Shown: positions 32,979-44,255, counted from the stretch's first letter. The stretch is DNA of 64,000 nt from Isoetes taiwanensis (GCA_021234155.1 JAJEKV010000670.1:1-64000), one strand, 5' to 3'. Translations and numbers: made by a program. Notes: a model not told the origin generated them from the sequence alone.

Positions 32979-34863
32979 TGATTTCTTTCAATGGTTGGTA
33001 ATGTCAAGTTTATATTGAGAAAATAAAGGTTAAAGGAAAGTCATTTGAAATACATCCATACAAGTGTTCTTAGAGATATATTGGAAAATCATAGGAATAA
33101 TCTTGCTACTAACACCATAGTCTGACTAAATAATCCACAAATTATGAAACTGCAGGGCAGAGCTAAAATCTTCAAAAATAACTTAAGAAACAAGTGGATG
33201 GATCTTAGTAATCAGTGAGATAGATGGATCTTAGTAATTAGTGGAAGTAGTGTTGAAAGGACGTTAGTAATTAGTGAGAGATGGATCTTAGTAATTAGTA
33301 GTAGTGTTGAAAGTTCCAGTGAGAACTCCAGCAAGCAGGCTTTAAATAGACCACCAAGCCAATAAACCCAGTAGTTTGTCTAGTTAAATGTGACCAAAAT
33401 AGACCCCAAAGCTGTTCTTAAAACTTGCACATATAAATTGTATTCCTTGAGGGGGTGCAGGACCGCTGCAACAAATCCCTAAGCATTAATGTCATAGGAC
33501 CACGCAAAATCCTAACAATATCCTAACGTCATCAAGTCCATGTCCATGTCATTCATATCTTGCCTTGGTCATTCATGCGTTGGAGCCTACGTGGCATGTT
33601 GAAGCCTTGGTGGCATGTTGGAGCGTAGGTGGCATGTTAGAGCTCACATGGCATGTTGGAGCCCAGGTGGCATGTTGCAGCCTACATGGCATGTTGGAGC
33701 TGATGGTGGCATTACACATTTGTGACACCTCCTTATATGTTGCATTTTATCTTCAAATAAGTGCGTTTTATACTAATGGGCAACATGTTCTACACTGATC
33801 GCGGATATGCATCTTCCTTCTTAAGGTTTGCAACCGTTACATAAGTCATGCATGTTCCCTTTCATCATTAGGATATGTGGTTGCAGATTGTTCAATTCCA
33901 TTGAAAGAATTCAAGAGGAAGCAAAATTGTCATTGATCAGTATAGTGGTCTCTGTTTGCTTTGCCCACATAAATTAGCCTCTTGAAGATGTCTAATAACA
34001 TTCAAGTAGGTCAAGAGCATTTGCAAGAACAAAGCAATACGATGAGTACAAGTGAATTGTTGAGTAATGTTCAAGCTAAGCGATAACAATTCTCAAGCAG
34101 TTTAGATTTTATTTACCAATCAGATGGGGCAATGAGACAGTGGATGCCTAAAGTGCCAACCCACAATGGATGGCCAAAATCTTATCCGGACTAGTGCAAA
34201 TGATTTGCTAATTCCAAAGAGTTGGTAGGAATGATTCTTTGCTTCTAAAGAGTTCATAACTTGCTAGTTAATTTGTTACTATTTTTTTAACCCCATAGGC
34301 CAATTCTGTCAGTGAAAAGAATAACCAGAAAAGCATACTATAATGGTTGCAATCTGACATTCCGAAGGCATTAAATACATGTTAGGCCAGTCTTTTAAAT
34401 TTTTATTTTCTTCCTGATTGTGTTTACTGTCATTCCAGCATTAAGTCGTACTAATTCTATTTATTTTGGAACATTAAATGTGCTCTGGATATGAAGTTTT
34501 GGACAGATTTTAATAGTTGTTTCATGCTCTTATTTCTTTCCACAAGATATGCATTTGCAGATCAATCCATCTCGTATGGCTTCCAGAGCGCGACGCCTAT
34601 GAGATTAACTCATTGACCTTGCGTGGTCACGACGAGTGACTGCCGTGATTATTGTGTAATTTAGGTGTATCCAGCACGTATTCAACAATATATAATGTAG
34701 TGATGTTCTGGCATATAAGATATAGTAATGTATAAGAGATCTTGTATTAATTTGAAAAATGCAGAGCCTAATGAATAGCAATTGCTTTAATGTACCTTGA
34801 AGACTCAAGTTTCTTCTCCATCCTCTGTGACCTCTTTGGCCAGTAATTCTTGTAACTGAGCCG
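32979..34863. other. Non-coding spacer with two minisatellites
   Basis: No gene recognised. At 33,192-33,310 a GATGGATCTTAGTAATTAGTG word repeats about four times with AGTAGTGTTGAAAG spacers. The 19-bp minisatellite at 33,574-33,710 is listed separately. The rest is AT-rich without long frames. Confidence 0.4.
33574..33710 (+). repeat. 19-bp minisatellite GGCATGTTGGAGCCTAGGT
   Basis: About seven tandem units of 19 bp with consensus GGCATGTTGGAGCCTAGGT; units differ at 1-5 positions. A frame crosses it, giving a repeated HVGA/MLEL-like peptide, but that follows from the repeat. Confidence 0.85.
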
Positions 34864-36899
34864 CTACACTTGCAGGTATATCACAACCATATGTGGCTTG
34901 TCCTTGATGGACCAACCATAGTCTATGTTTTCGAGATGCTGGCAACGAGGCCTATCGTTGGAATTTGGCCTCCACTTCTTACTCCAGCAATCTCTGTACT
35001 GCATTGCGTATGAGGTGCTCTTCTTAGCAACTGGCTCCCACCAAGAGACAAACACCTCCTCATAATGGGGGAGACTAGGATCCTGTATTGGGTCCTCCTC
35101 GGCGTAAGCCATCCACGTTGGGCAATTATCATGTGGTCTGATGAGCAAGACCATACCTTTCTTAATATCTTGATATGGGTCAAAAAATTCGACTGCATTC
35201 TTAGGGCGACATGAATATGGCCCTATGTAAGGAGCTTCTTCAATGTGTTCATCCACCAACACATCCTCGGGTTCTTCCAATGGTTGTTGCCTAGTGCTGG
35301 GCCAGAAATCTTGAATGACCGCCATACCGAGCTGCACATCCCCAAGCACACGCAAAAGGGTGGACCAATAGTCAATTACCTCATTCATATATGTGTTGGA
35401 CCGTGAGTTATCGCCTGCTCTGGAGATAACTACCCAGTGCATCATGTACTTGGCAATAGATGCTCTCAATGCACCTATATCTTTCAAACTCCCATATGGT
35501 TGCATGACCTTGGGTGACACCTTCGGAATCATAGGCGGACCATTGGCAGTCTCCTTCCACATCCTGATTCCTTTTTCAGGTAGCCACTTCCTATGCCCAG
35601 GCCTCATCTTGTAGAACATTAATGGCCATCCATCTTTCATGCAGAACTTGAAGAGGAGAGGTTCTTAATGACCGTATAACCGGTCCTTCTTATCAGGGAT
35701 GAAACCTTTCACGAATTCCTTCCAGTTAGGGACCTCAGTCACAAGGTAAGGTGAAGGATATTTAGAACTACACTCCCTGAAGAGTTGCATAAGCTCTAGA
35801 ATAGTCAATGCATATGATCTTCTCATTAGAGTCGAGTAGTTTCCAAAGAGAGCATCTATGTCATCATGGGTATGTATCATGAATCCCAGTTGCACCTGAT
35901 CGAAAACACCCAACTAAACTAGGTAAGACAAGTATGAAAACAAGTATCTATTCTTGTTCTAACCCGAGCAATTATCAAGCTGCAAGTAGAGCCTCCTCGA
36001 TAACATCTTTGATTCTTTAAGCCTCTTTGGAGGAGGCGAGAAATCACTTCTGGTGCCATTCGACACCTTTGTCCTCAAAGCCTCGGTGTTTAGAACTGAT
36101 AATGCCCAATCACATTTAGGTCGATCTGTATCGCTCAAAGGGCCCCAACTGTCATTAGATACATCCTCGAGAGACTTCAACGCATGATTTAGTGATCTCA
36201 CATGAAAGTTACCATCATCGCGCCAAAGGTCCAAAGAAAAGTGATCCAATGCACTGATGCTGTGTCCATGCATCAATGCTCCTGTTAGGCTGACCTTCAA
36301 GCGTTCTCCTCTCCATAAAGACTTTGCTAGTTTTTCTAGGCAAGGGACCATGGTCTTGTTCTGATCAATTTTATCATGCATAATGATTAAGGCGTGCTTT
36401 GGAGAGCAGTGAGACAGAGCTCTCCAGGACCAGTAAATACTTCTACACGAGATCTGAGCTGTCATATGTGCCTTTCTTTCAATCACAAGCCCTCTTCTTT
36501 CATTTGGATCTCTTGTCTTAGTAATCTTTTCCTTTATCACAATACAATTATTGCACTTAGAAAATGCTATTATCTTAGCAATTTCAACCTCTGAGTAGTT
36601 CTCTTTCCATCCATATAGAAAGGATGATTCCCGGTCATCTCCATGACTGCAATATCGATCTCTTGGTATATATCCTTTTTAGTCAATACGAAAGGTAGCC
36701 TCTTCACATTTTATCTGATGCCCTCATTTGTAATTTTTGAACGTCGTGGCATTGTCTCTGCATTTTCATCTATATACATCGATAGGATAGCATTATCAGC
36801 CAGTGTATATGACCTCGGCTTCTTAGAGCCACAATTTCCATGTTCTGCAATTCTATGCCTCTCCATGAAGCGCTTCCTCCATTTGTAAAAAGTAGACAT
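34864..36899 (-). pseudogene. DUF7869-type transposase pseudogene
   Basis: N-terminal part (36,899-36,600): MSTFYKWRKRFMERH, EHGNCGSKKPRSYT, and MYIDENAETMPRR, where a YAEEHA-LPGR motif is usual. Central (36,540-35,959): IMHDKIDQNKTMVPCLEKLA, LTGALMHGHS, LYLQLDNC. Then LGVFDQVQLGFM and HTHDDIDALFG (about 35,900-35,840), the family hallmark, KDGWPLMFYK, and a C-terminal frame 35,640-34,864 ending in a WWEP/DYGW region resembling a chromatin-reader fold. From 36,540 to 34,864 one frame is kept with only three stops (35,959, 35,914, 35,665). The N-terminal part has more. Such proteins are transposon-encoded in animals, oomycetes and non-seed plants; no inverted ends were found here. Confidence 0.8.
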
Positions 36900-37134
36900 G
36901 GGAATGCCATATGCTTACAAGGATCGCGTCTGCGATTCGCTCAAGCATCGCCTTCCTCTATAGTAGTATTCTCTATGTTATTCTTTGTTTTTTATTTCTG
37001 CAATGCTTTATAGAATCGCAGCCGCGATTGTTTGTATCAAAGACTGATTAGCTATATGGTGTTTCAGCCTTGGAGCTATTTAGGGGGCCTGATGTAGAGC
37101 CTATGCACATCCTCACGCCTTCCAATGATAAAAA
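36900..37134. other. Spacer with a GC-rich inverted repeat
   Basis: GATCGCGTCTGCGATTC (about 36,922-36,939) and its near-complement GAATCGCAGCCGCGATTG (about 37,014-37,031) form arms about 75 bp apart, just upstream of the transposase start. It could be a relic of an element end. Nothing else is seen. Confidence 0.4.
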
Positions 37135-37473
37135 ATGATGCATACACAGGCTATTCCGCATATCAGGGGAGATCATCGGAAAGACCTGTGCTTGTTCTTG
37201 CACACATGTTCTGGTCCAGATGATGTCGAGCAGATAGGTATTATTATTGCAATGTGGGAAGGCAACAAAAACAACGCGCAAGATGCTCTGATATGTAGTG
37301 TTAAGGACACTCATCAACTTCAATTCTTGGAGTATATCTTGAAGTATAGAAACTATGATCCTTCAATGATGACTGCCAGCAAGACGAACAAGTCGGCCAC
37401 TGGAAAGAATGTACCCACCAGCACAAAGGGCTTTGACTGGATTTTTCCATCCGATGAGTCATTGTCAGGCTAG
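37135..37473 (+). CDS. Hypothetical open frame, possible exon relic
   Basis: 112 codons, plus strand, ordinary composition (for example DVEQIGIIIAMWEGNKNNAQ, then KDTHQLQFLEYILKYRNYD). No family recognised and no splice or start context that decides it. Weak minus-strand frames overlap. It may be part of a decayed gene beside the transposase. Confidence 0.25.
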   Translation: MMHTQAIPHIRGDHRKDLCLFLHTCSGPDDVEQIGIIIAMWEGNKNNAQDALICSVKDTHQLQFLEYILKYRNYDPSMMTASKTNKSATGKNVPTSTKGFDWIFPSDESLSG

Positions 37474-37946
37474 CATGCTAACATAAATGAAATAGATATT
37501 CAATGCTTCTGCTTCTATTGTTTTGACCTCGTCCTCCACCGGCGAAACATGAACATCTCGTGTCCTCTCTGACGTCTTCTTCCTCGCTTCCTTTCTTTTC
37601 TCGTAACCCCCAAACCTAAAAACTTTATAATAGACAAGATGCGAAAAGGTGTCATTCACTTGTCATGGACTAGTTGTTTTCGCACTGTGGCTACTAAATC
37701 CAGAAGCCACATTTTTCGCACCATAGTCATGGTATGAAAAAAAAACAATCCACATGTTTTGAAGATAACGATTTTGCACCGTAAATACAGTGCTGGCAAA
37801 TTTGCATGGACAAAGAAAGAAATGACAGAATAAGACATTATAAGATATTGATCTAAAGCTCTATTAATAGGTTGACACCATGACAATTTTACACTATATA
37901 CTTGCCTAAAATGACAATGTCCGAAAAAAACCTTCCATATATTTCA
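37474..37946. other. Unassigned spacer
   Basis: No gene or element recognised. Short minus-strand frames show no conserved motif. Confidence 0.3.
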
Positions 37947-38120
37947 CATTTCCGTATTTATACAAAAGCTTTTCAGCTATTAGGCAATTTGTTGGAGCGA
38001 ATTTTGAGCAGGTGGGCCGAAGAGAATGGCAAAAGGGCCCTATCTCAAGCAGGTTTTAGACAGAATTACAGCACTCTAGACCATGCTCTAACTCTAAGAG
38101 TCTTGTCAAAAAAAGCTATG
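37947..38120 (+). pseudogene. LINE reverse transcriptase fragment
   Basis: Reads LLERILSRWAEENGKRALSQ followed by AGFRQNYSTLDHALTLRVL, the RT segment with the QAGFR..ST.DH motif. The same motif occurs in LINE-A (QAGF..STIDHIF). Only about 58 codons remain, without endonuclease or active site. Confidence 0.75.
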
Positions 38121-38159
38121 CCAGCTCCAATTGGATCTAACAAATACAAAATATCAAGA

Positions 38160-38945
38160 TCCTTTTAAGCACAGGACAAAAGAAGCGTTTCATTGTCTAT
38201 TCCACTCAAACCTAGTGCTGCTTTATTTGCAAGGACAAAGTACATATTGTAGTCTCCGAAGACATACATAGCTATATCTCTATCTATTGCTACAACCCTG
38301 TCATAGTTCGTAACTAAGAGAACATGGTTGCCAGCCAAGGACAGAGATTTAAGCTACACCTCTTCTGCTCCAGATGGACTATATTTATTGTAGAAGACAA
38401 TTCCCCCTTGTGAAGGTAGCCCATGTGATGTTGCAAAATTGGCATTTCAACTTAGGTGACCCTTTCATGCCTTGCACAAAAGTCGTCAATAAATAGCTTC
38501 TGCACATAATCAACATCAGAACAGAAGTTACAAATGAAAACTACAACCATATAAATATATCTCTCTTGTCATGTTCGAGAACTGCTGCATTTGTTATTCA
38601 AATACAGGACCTCGACAACAGATGTTCTATATCCTGCTTTAGCTTGCTATAGGACTATGTCAAAGGCATCCCCTGAAGATCCATCATAAGTAACAACCTC
38701 CATCATTTGCCTTAGAACATCTGATTCTAAGTCTATAAGTCCTCCTAGACCTATAACATGAGCATATATCTGTTCTAGTATCTTGTTCTCTCTCAACCCC
38801 GTCACTGGAGCTATATCTGGTAGTAATAGGTATGCTTTTTCATCTATGTAGATGGAATGTGCTTTTAAAAAACCCCAAGTAGACAGCTTCATCTTAATGA
38901 CTTCTTCTTCCAATACCTCCTCATTCTCTTCCTTCTCGGGAAGGA
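38160..38945 (-). pseudogene. Decayed unknown gene, host of hAT-like element 2
   Basis: The minus strand from 38,945 reads EENEEVLEEEVIKMKLSTWG, then YIDEKAYLLLPDIAPVTGL and YAHVIGLGGLIDLESDVLRQ to a stop at 38,647. Further left comes a second coding-like block (38,420-38,200) with GGIVFYNKYSP, AGNHVLLVTNYDRVVAIDRD and FGDYNMYFVLANKAA. The alternation of short hydrophobic strands recalls beta-propeller or F-box-associated proteins, but I cannot name it. Removing element 2 joins this frame to 42,514-42,530, where an acceptor-like TCCATATCAG precedes AAGAGAAGC. Stops show it is dead. Confidence 0.45.
38938..38945. repeat. 8-bp target-site duplication, left copy (element 2)
   Basis: GGGAAGGA directly before the left inverted end; repeated exactly at 42,514-42,521. 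Confidence 0.9.
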
Positions 38946-38961
38946 CCCGGGGGTTTCACCA

Positions 38962-39174
38962 TTGAAACCCCGTATGACCCAAGAGCGTGACTGGGTAGGG
39001 GTTTTTTTGAACTTGAGACGCGATCAGATATGGACGGCTGCTTCTCGGCCGACCATCGAGGGGGAGTTGGGCGGAAGGTCCGATCCAGATGCTACGTTAG
39101 GGCCTACTCCTACTCCAATGCTCGAAGAACCGAATGCTTTAATCTTGCAGAGAGAGTCGGTGAAGCCTCAAAAG
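38962..39174 (+). pseudogene. Captured exon, unknown protein
   Basis: Frame starting MKPRMTQERDWVGVFLNLRR, continuing ASRPTIEGELGGRSDPDATL and GPTPTPMLEEPNALILQRES, ending at a GTAAAT donor-like site. It begins only 2 bp inside the inverted end, so its start codon may be element-derived. The alternative frame is also open. Parent gene not recognised. Confidence 0.4.
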
Positions 39175-40172
39175 GTAAATATTTTCTTTGGGTCTTCTTT
39201 CTTTGCATTTTGGGTTTAATCGGGAAAGCTATTGAGCTATCTGCGGCTTTGGGTTAACCGCTTTACCTTTTCCGCATTCCGCCACGGGGGTTTGATCCTT
39301 GGGAGTCGAGAGTAGCTTAAGCAGAGGAGTCATGAAGCAAAGGGAGCTTGTGTATAATCTATTCCTTCTTTCCTCGGGTCGCGGTTTGCTCTCTTATCAC
39401 GAGGTATGGTGGGGCTGTTCTTTTCTAGTCTAAATAAAGCTTAATGCATGTTTCCCTCCTTTCACATAGGAATGGGAGTTTTGGCTCAACAAGGGTTCCC
39501 ATGTCTTTGGTAACATATCGACTATTGAGCAAAGACTTCCTCGATATTATTATTCTTTGTATTGCAAGGTGCCCAAAAATGATATTTGAAAGTTTAAAAA
39601 GGATTAGTAGAGTTAGACTGTTTGCGGTTTAGTGGAATAGTGCGATAGTTTGCCAATACCAGTCCTTGTAATTTTCTTTTTATTTAATTGCGGGCAAGCA
39701 AAGTTATCTTGATTGGATAGCAGACCGACAAATCCTTTTCAACTGGCCAGAGCTTCAAATGATCCATGGTAATGAAATACATTAACCTGAGTAGATCATG
39801 TCAGCAGTTAGTGATCCCTTGCATGAATGTAGGTGTTGGAAAAATGGAATTCAAGGTGGGTGCTGATGATGAATACATTTTGGCTATTGGGAATCTTAAC
39901 CTAAAAGACGTGGAGGTTTGTATTACGCAATTCTGCTACATTGTAGCCTTGAAGAATGTCTGCTTACCATTACTTCCTTCTCTCAGGTTGAGTTGTACTT
40001 TTAACATTTCTAGTACAGCTTATGACATACAATCTGCCACATATCGTTGCTCATTAAGCAACAGATTTTGCGGAGTGAAGCTGCAGAGAAAAACAGAGCT
40101 AAAAGTGGAGGTTGGTGTAAACATTTTGCAATAAATTTCTGATTTAGCAGTAAATGTTCTGTCATGCTGCAG

Positions 40173-40244
40173 CCTGGTATAACATCAGCCATGAAATGTT
40201 GTAAGTCGGTTGATGGCGCTCAGCTTCAACAGTCAGATGTGGAT
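40173..40244 (+). pseudogene. Captured 24-codon exon
   Basis: A phase-0 exon between acceptor ATGCTGCAG and donor GAT|GTAAGC, reading KCCKSVDGAQLQQSDVD near its end. It joins in frame to the Tudor-like exon at 40,403. Confidence 0.5.
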
Positions 40245-40402
40245 GTAAGCACAACTAATTTAAAGCTCTTGACAAATACAGTGGCATAATTTGAAGACAG
40301 GCAAGCATAAGGTGGTTTACTTTTGCTTTTGGTCTTTTCTTCTACATTGAAATCTGTTTTTTTTCTAAGTACTCTCCGTTAAGTATTTATTTGATATGCT
40401 AG

Positions 40403-40489
40403 ATTGAATATGATGATGGAGATGAAGAAAATCTCTGCCTTGGCAAAGAGATATGGTTGCGAGACACTCAACCAATTGCACAATTTCAG
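40403..40489 (+). pseudogene. Captured Tudor-like exon
   Basis: A 29-codon exon between acceptor ATATGCTAG and donor TTTCAG|GTATTA. It encodes IEYDDGDEENLCLGKEIWLR, which fits the core of plant Tudor-like domains (YDDGDxExLxLxxExW) in chromatin or DNA-repair proteins such as PDS5- or MSH6-like proteins. I cannot choose the parent. Phase agrees with the exon at 40,173. Confidence 0.6.
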
Positions 40490-42498
40490 GTATTAATAGA
40501 GAACTAAGTCTGGAGGTGTGATTTACTAGTGGCATGACCTTCAACATGTTCATTGGTCTGATTGAACGGCATATAACATGTAATAATAGGAAACCGCTTT
40601 TTTCTCGGTTTTATAGTGCAAGCCGAAGAATCTTGGCCGGAGTAATGCCCCGTAGCATTAACATGTAAGTTGGCTATATTCTTTTTTGTTCTGCATCATG
40701 TTTTCTTTGCTGTTGAGATGTTGATTTGCTGGAGACATGTTTCATTTTTGTAAGATTTAACATGAACAAGCTGTAGTTCTGGTTTTATAGTACAAGCGAA
40801 GATTGTTAGCCCAGAGTAGTGCCGTCTAGCAGGATATTCACTACCATTTAGTTTTATTTTGTACAGTTGTGCATACAACGTTTAAATGTAACAATCATTA
40901 CGCCCCGTTACATCCTTATTCAATGAAGAAATATGCAGATGGGTAATTGAGGAGGTGTTCATTATTTGTTATTGACATTTACTAAAGAGAAATCACATTT
41001 TGTAGTCATCTAAGTTTTTTTCAAGGAGAATCCTAAGATCATTTATGGTCGAACTTGGCTGTTCTTTGGAGATTAGACCAAATTGCATAGCTGCATATAA
41101 TCCACTGAATTAGGTCTTCAGGTTTATTTTTTCTCTCGTGTGGGTCAAATGTGTCAGTATTGTATTTGCTAATTTTATTTTAATCAGCCTTATTTTTTGA
41201 TGCAGAATGGTGAAGGCTAGCATCCACACTCATGTATTTCTATTGTACAAATATTATATATTCCATTGGATGGATGTAAATTTAGTTTGCATGCAGTTCA
41301 ATTATTTGGAAATCTGCTAAAACAGGAGTCGTGTAACATTGTAACAAATACTTGTACCATAGAAGCATTTCGCAGCTGAAAACTGGGCAACCATTTTGCC
41401 TGAAATGTATTACGTTGTACTATTGATGAAATTTGTATGGATAATTGTGATATGTACTCTTAAGGGAACAGGACAATAAGATTACTGAATCTGTACCAAT
41501 AGTAACTAGGGTGATATTTAGCTGTAAATGCTTGTTTAAAACTAAGCTTTAGGATTTGCCAAAAAAAGGAGGAATGGACGAAGACTTTTCAACGTTGGGC
41601 GTCTTTCCTAGGAGGCAATATGTGAACCGAGGGACTGCCCTTGTTAAGGGGTAGTCTATTTATATCGCAAACAAAATTTATTAGATAGTATTTTATATAC
41701 GCATAGATAACAGATAGTATTTTTACATAGAGAAAGCATAGGATAAATTTCAATGTAATCAAATTCAGGTGCAGCTTCAATTGCAATCGACTCAGATGGT
41801 AATTTCTTTCAAACATCCTTCTAGGGTAATTGACATCATGTATGAATGGAAATTGATCTTCTTGTGAATGTGCAGGACAAGGATGATAGAGTAATTAATC
41901 CAACAGCTAGGTGCTCTTGTAGGTGCTTTTATAAGAACAACCATATAGGAAGTCCCAATATTATATGAGGGCATCTTGCTCTGCTTATGCACGTGGTTGG
42001 AGTACAAAGTACAGAGACTGACCAGAATAATAAATAGAGACTGACCGATCATGTGCTACTTCATTTCTTACCATCATCTATTAGGGTGTAGTATAGTATA
42101 GATGTATAATTTGAGGTATTGATCTTACTATGATGTATTGTCCTTAGCATGTATTCCATGTATGTATTGTCCTTAGCATAGAATTACCCTTGTAATGTCG
42201 CATGCATGTAAGAACCCCAAGGAAATGCGAGACCGAGATGCAAGAAATGTCAATTAAAAACATTTTGAAATTTTATTTATTCTGTACATAGGGGTAGGGT
42301 GCACAAGCACAACCTCAAGTACAAGATCTGTAGGGTATGCAAAAAAACCTAGGATAGTCCGAAAGTATATCTACGAGGAAGGGGCTTGGAACCGGCTTTT
42401 CCTATTTAATGCATGTAGGGGTTTTCCACCTCCAAAAAGTCATTATCTGGGGTTTTCTACGGACCCCTTACTGCAGATGTGGTATCCCCATATGCCTA
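40490..42498. other. Rest of hAT-like element 2 interior
   Basis: AT-rich, intron-like or 3' UTR-like sequence. ACATTGTAACAAATACTTGTACC-type AT-rich words and several short frames show no domain. A duplicated word pair GTATTCCATGTATGTATTGTCCTTAGCAT lies near 42,140-42,180. No transposase remnant is seen. Confidence 0.4.
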
Positions 42499-42513
42499 GG
42501 TGAAACCCCCGGG

Positions 42514-42521
42514 GGGAAGGA
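42514..42521. repeat. 8-bp target-site duplication, right copy (element 2)
   Basis: GGGAAGGA, identical to 38,938-38,945. Confidence 0.9.
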
Positions 42522-42532
42522 GCTTCTCTTCT

Positions 42533-44255
42533 GATATGGATTAAGGTTAACATCTAACAATGAGCTCGAGGGAATGGCCAATATGATTATGCAATAGGTG
42601 AAATCATATAGAGCTAGTATATATATCATAATTGGGAATAAAAGACAGGCAAAGGCAAAGGCAAAGGCAAAGGGTTTGCTAAAGAAGGCTAAACTCACAG
42701 AGACTTCTACTAGAACCTAAACTTCAATTGGTGATAGCTCTGCAACCAAAGATCTGATTTTGGGTAAATTACTTTTTTGGAACCGTTGCAGTCTAGTTTC
42801 CATATTAGCGCTTCTTCTGATTCATCCGTATGAGGGAGAAATGGCAAAAAGAGTGACAAGTAGTCAAAGAGGACTGCTAGCTCGAGGGATGCCTTATATC
42901 TTTATGTTCTAACCTGAATATTGCTATCTGAGTGGCCCGATTTGGTGGAGAGCTCTTTTAAATAAGGCTTTGGCTACGAATTTGAATAAAAGTTTTTATG
43001 TTTGTTTTCAGGGAAGATCATATTAATTGGTATCAGAGCACGGTTTTGATATTCTTTGGAATTATGGGTAGTGGAACCATTTCCATTATCTCAGTCGTGA
43101 TCATGAAATACATTGTATATAGTTATGCAGAGCAACCTGTGTAGTGAGATGCGTGAGACTTTTGAGGAGATACGACAAAGGTGCTTCGAGAACTCTAAGA
43201 AAAAAGTCATTCTTGAGGAAACAATTGGATACTAGTAGATAAGACTTGAATTGCTTCAGGGGGAGAAGCCACTATGTTTTCGAATCAATTTAAAGCATTA
43301 TACTGTTGTTCAAAGTGATCCACGAGTAGGTTGCAATTACAAGTTAATGTGACCCATGAGTAGGTGGTAATCACAAGTGAATGTGACCCACGAGGAGGTG
43401 GTAATCACAAATGCATGTGACACACGAGTAGGCAGTAATCACAACAAAGAACCTCGAGTTAAATTGGTCCACGATTAAGTGGAACCAAGAATTAAATTAA
43501 TCCGCGAGTAGGTGGTAACCAAGAACTAATTTGGTCCACGAGTAGGTGGTAATCAAATATTAAATTGGTCCACGAGTAGTTGGTAACCAAGAACTAAGTT
43601 GGTCCATGAGTAGGTGGTAACCAAATTAGTGGCCTATGAGTAGGTGGCAACCACTAGTAGTGAAAACCATGGGTAGGTAGTAGACACAAAAACCATGAGT
43701 AGGTGGTAACAAAAAGAGCCCATATGAAAACCACGAGCAGATGGTAAACAAGAGCTCTACAAAAACAAGAGAAGGTTGTAATCAATGAACCAAGGTGGAA
43801 GCCACGAAGAGGTGGTAACCACGAGTTGATAATATTTTATGATAGAGGAATAGCCTTTAACAGAATAATAATATTGTCAATGGTTCATAAAAATTATGAA
43901 GGCTAATAAACTTCATATTAAAGATGATGTTAATGAGTTCCTGAAAGTTGTATACAATGCAATTGACACCACTTGGTTCCGAGAAGGGAAGCAATTGATA
44001 TAGTTTAAGGTTAACATCTAACAATGAGCTTCTAGGAGTGGCCAATATGATTATGCAATAGAAGAAATCATACAGAGCTAGTATGTATATCATGTTTGGG
44101 AACAAAATGCAAAGGCAAAGGCAAAGGCAGAGGATTGCTAAAGAAGGCTAAACTCGGAGAGACTTCTATAAATAGAACCTGAACTTCAATTGGTGATAGC
44201 TCCACAACTAGAGATCCAATTTGGGCAAATCTTACTTTTTTGGAACCGCTATTGG
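42533..44255 (+). mobile_element. Small LTR-like (TRIM/LARD-type) element
   Basis: Two direct repeats begin TGATATGGATTAAGGTTAAC (42,533) and TGATATAGTTTAAGGTTAAC (43,999) and match for about 255 bp, each with a (GGCAAA)n hexanucleotide run. A primer-binding-site word TGGTATCAGAGC lies at about 43,030 after copy 1, and a purine run GAGAAGGGAAGC precedes copy 2. Copy 2 has TATAAATAG. No pol is present. Copy 2 loses similarity at about 44,255, so the 3' LTR is truncated or the LTR is composite. Confidence 0.55.
43312..43830 (+). repeat. About 35-bp minisatellite CCACGAGTAGGTGGTAA
   Basis: About 14 imperfect tandem units with core CCACGAGTAGGTGGTAATCA; early units continue with CAAGTGAATGTGAC and later ones with AGAACTAATTTGGT. 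It fills much of the interior of the small LTR-like element. Confidence 0.88.

Larger units (their letters stand above)
38946..42513. mobile_element. Gene-carrying hAT-like element 2 (3,568 bp)
   Basis: Both ends are CCCGGGGGTTTCACC (38,946-38,960; complement 42,499-42,513), a perfect 15-bp inverted repeat, flanked by the perfect 8-bp duplication GGGAAGGA. The ends match those of element 1 closely, so both belong to one family. No transposase is present. The interior holds plus-strand exons with splice sites, including a Tudor-like one. Just inside the left end GGGGTTTC and GAAACCCC form a second short palindrome. Confidence 0.88.
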
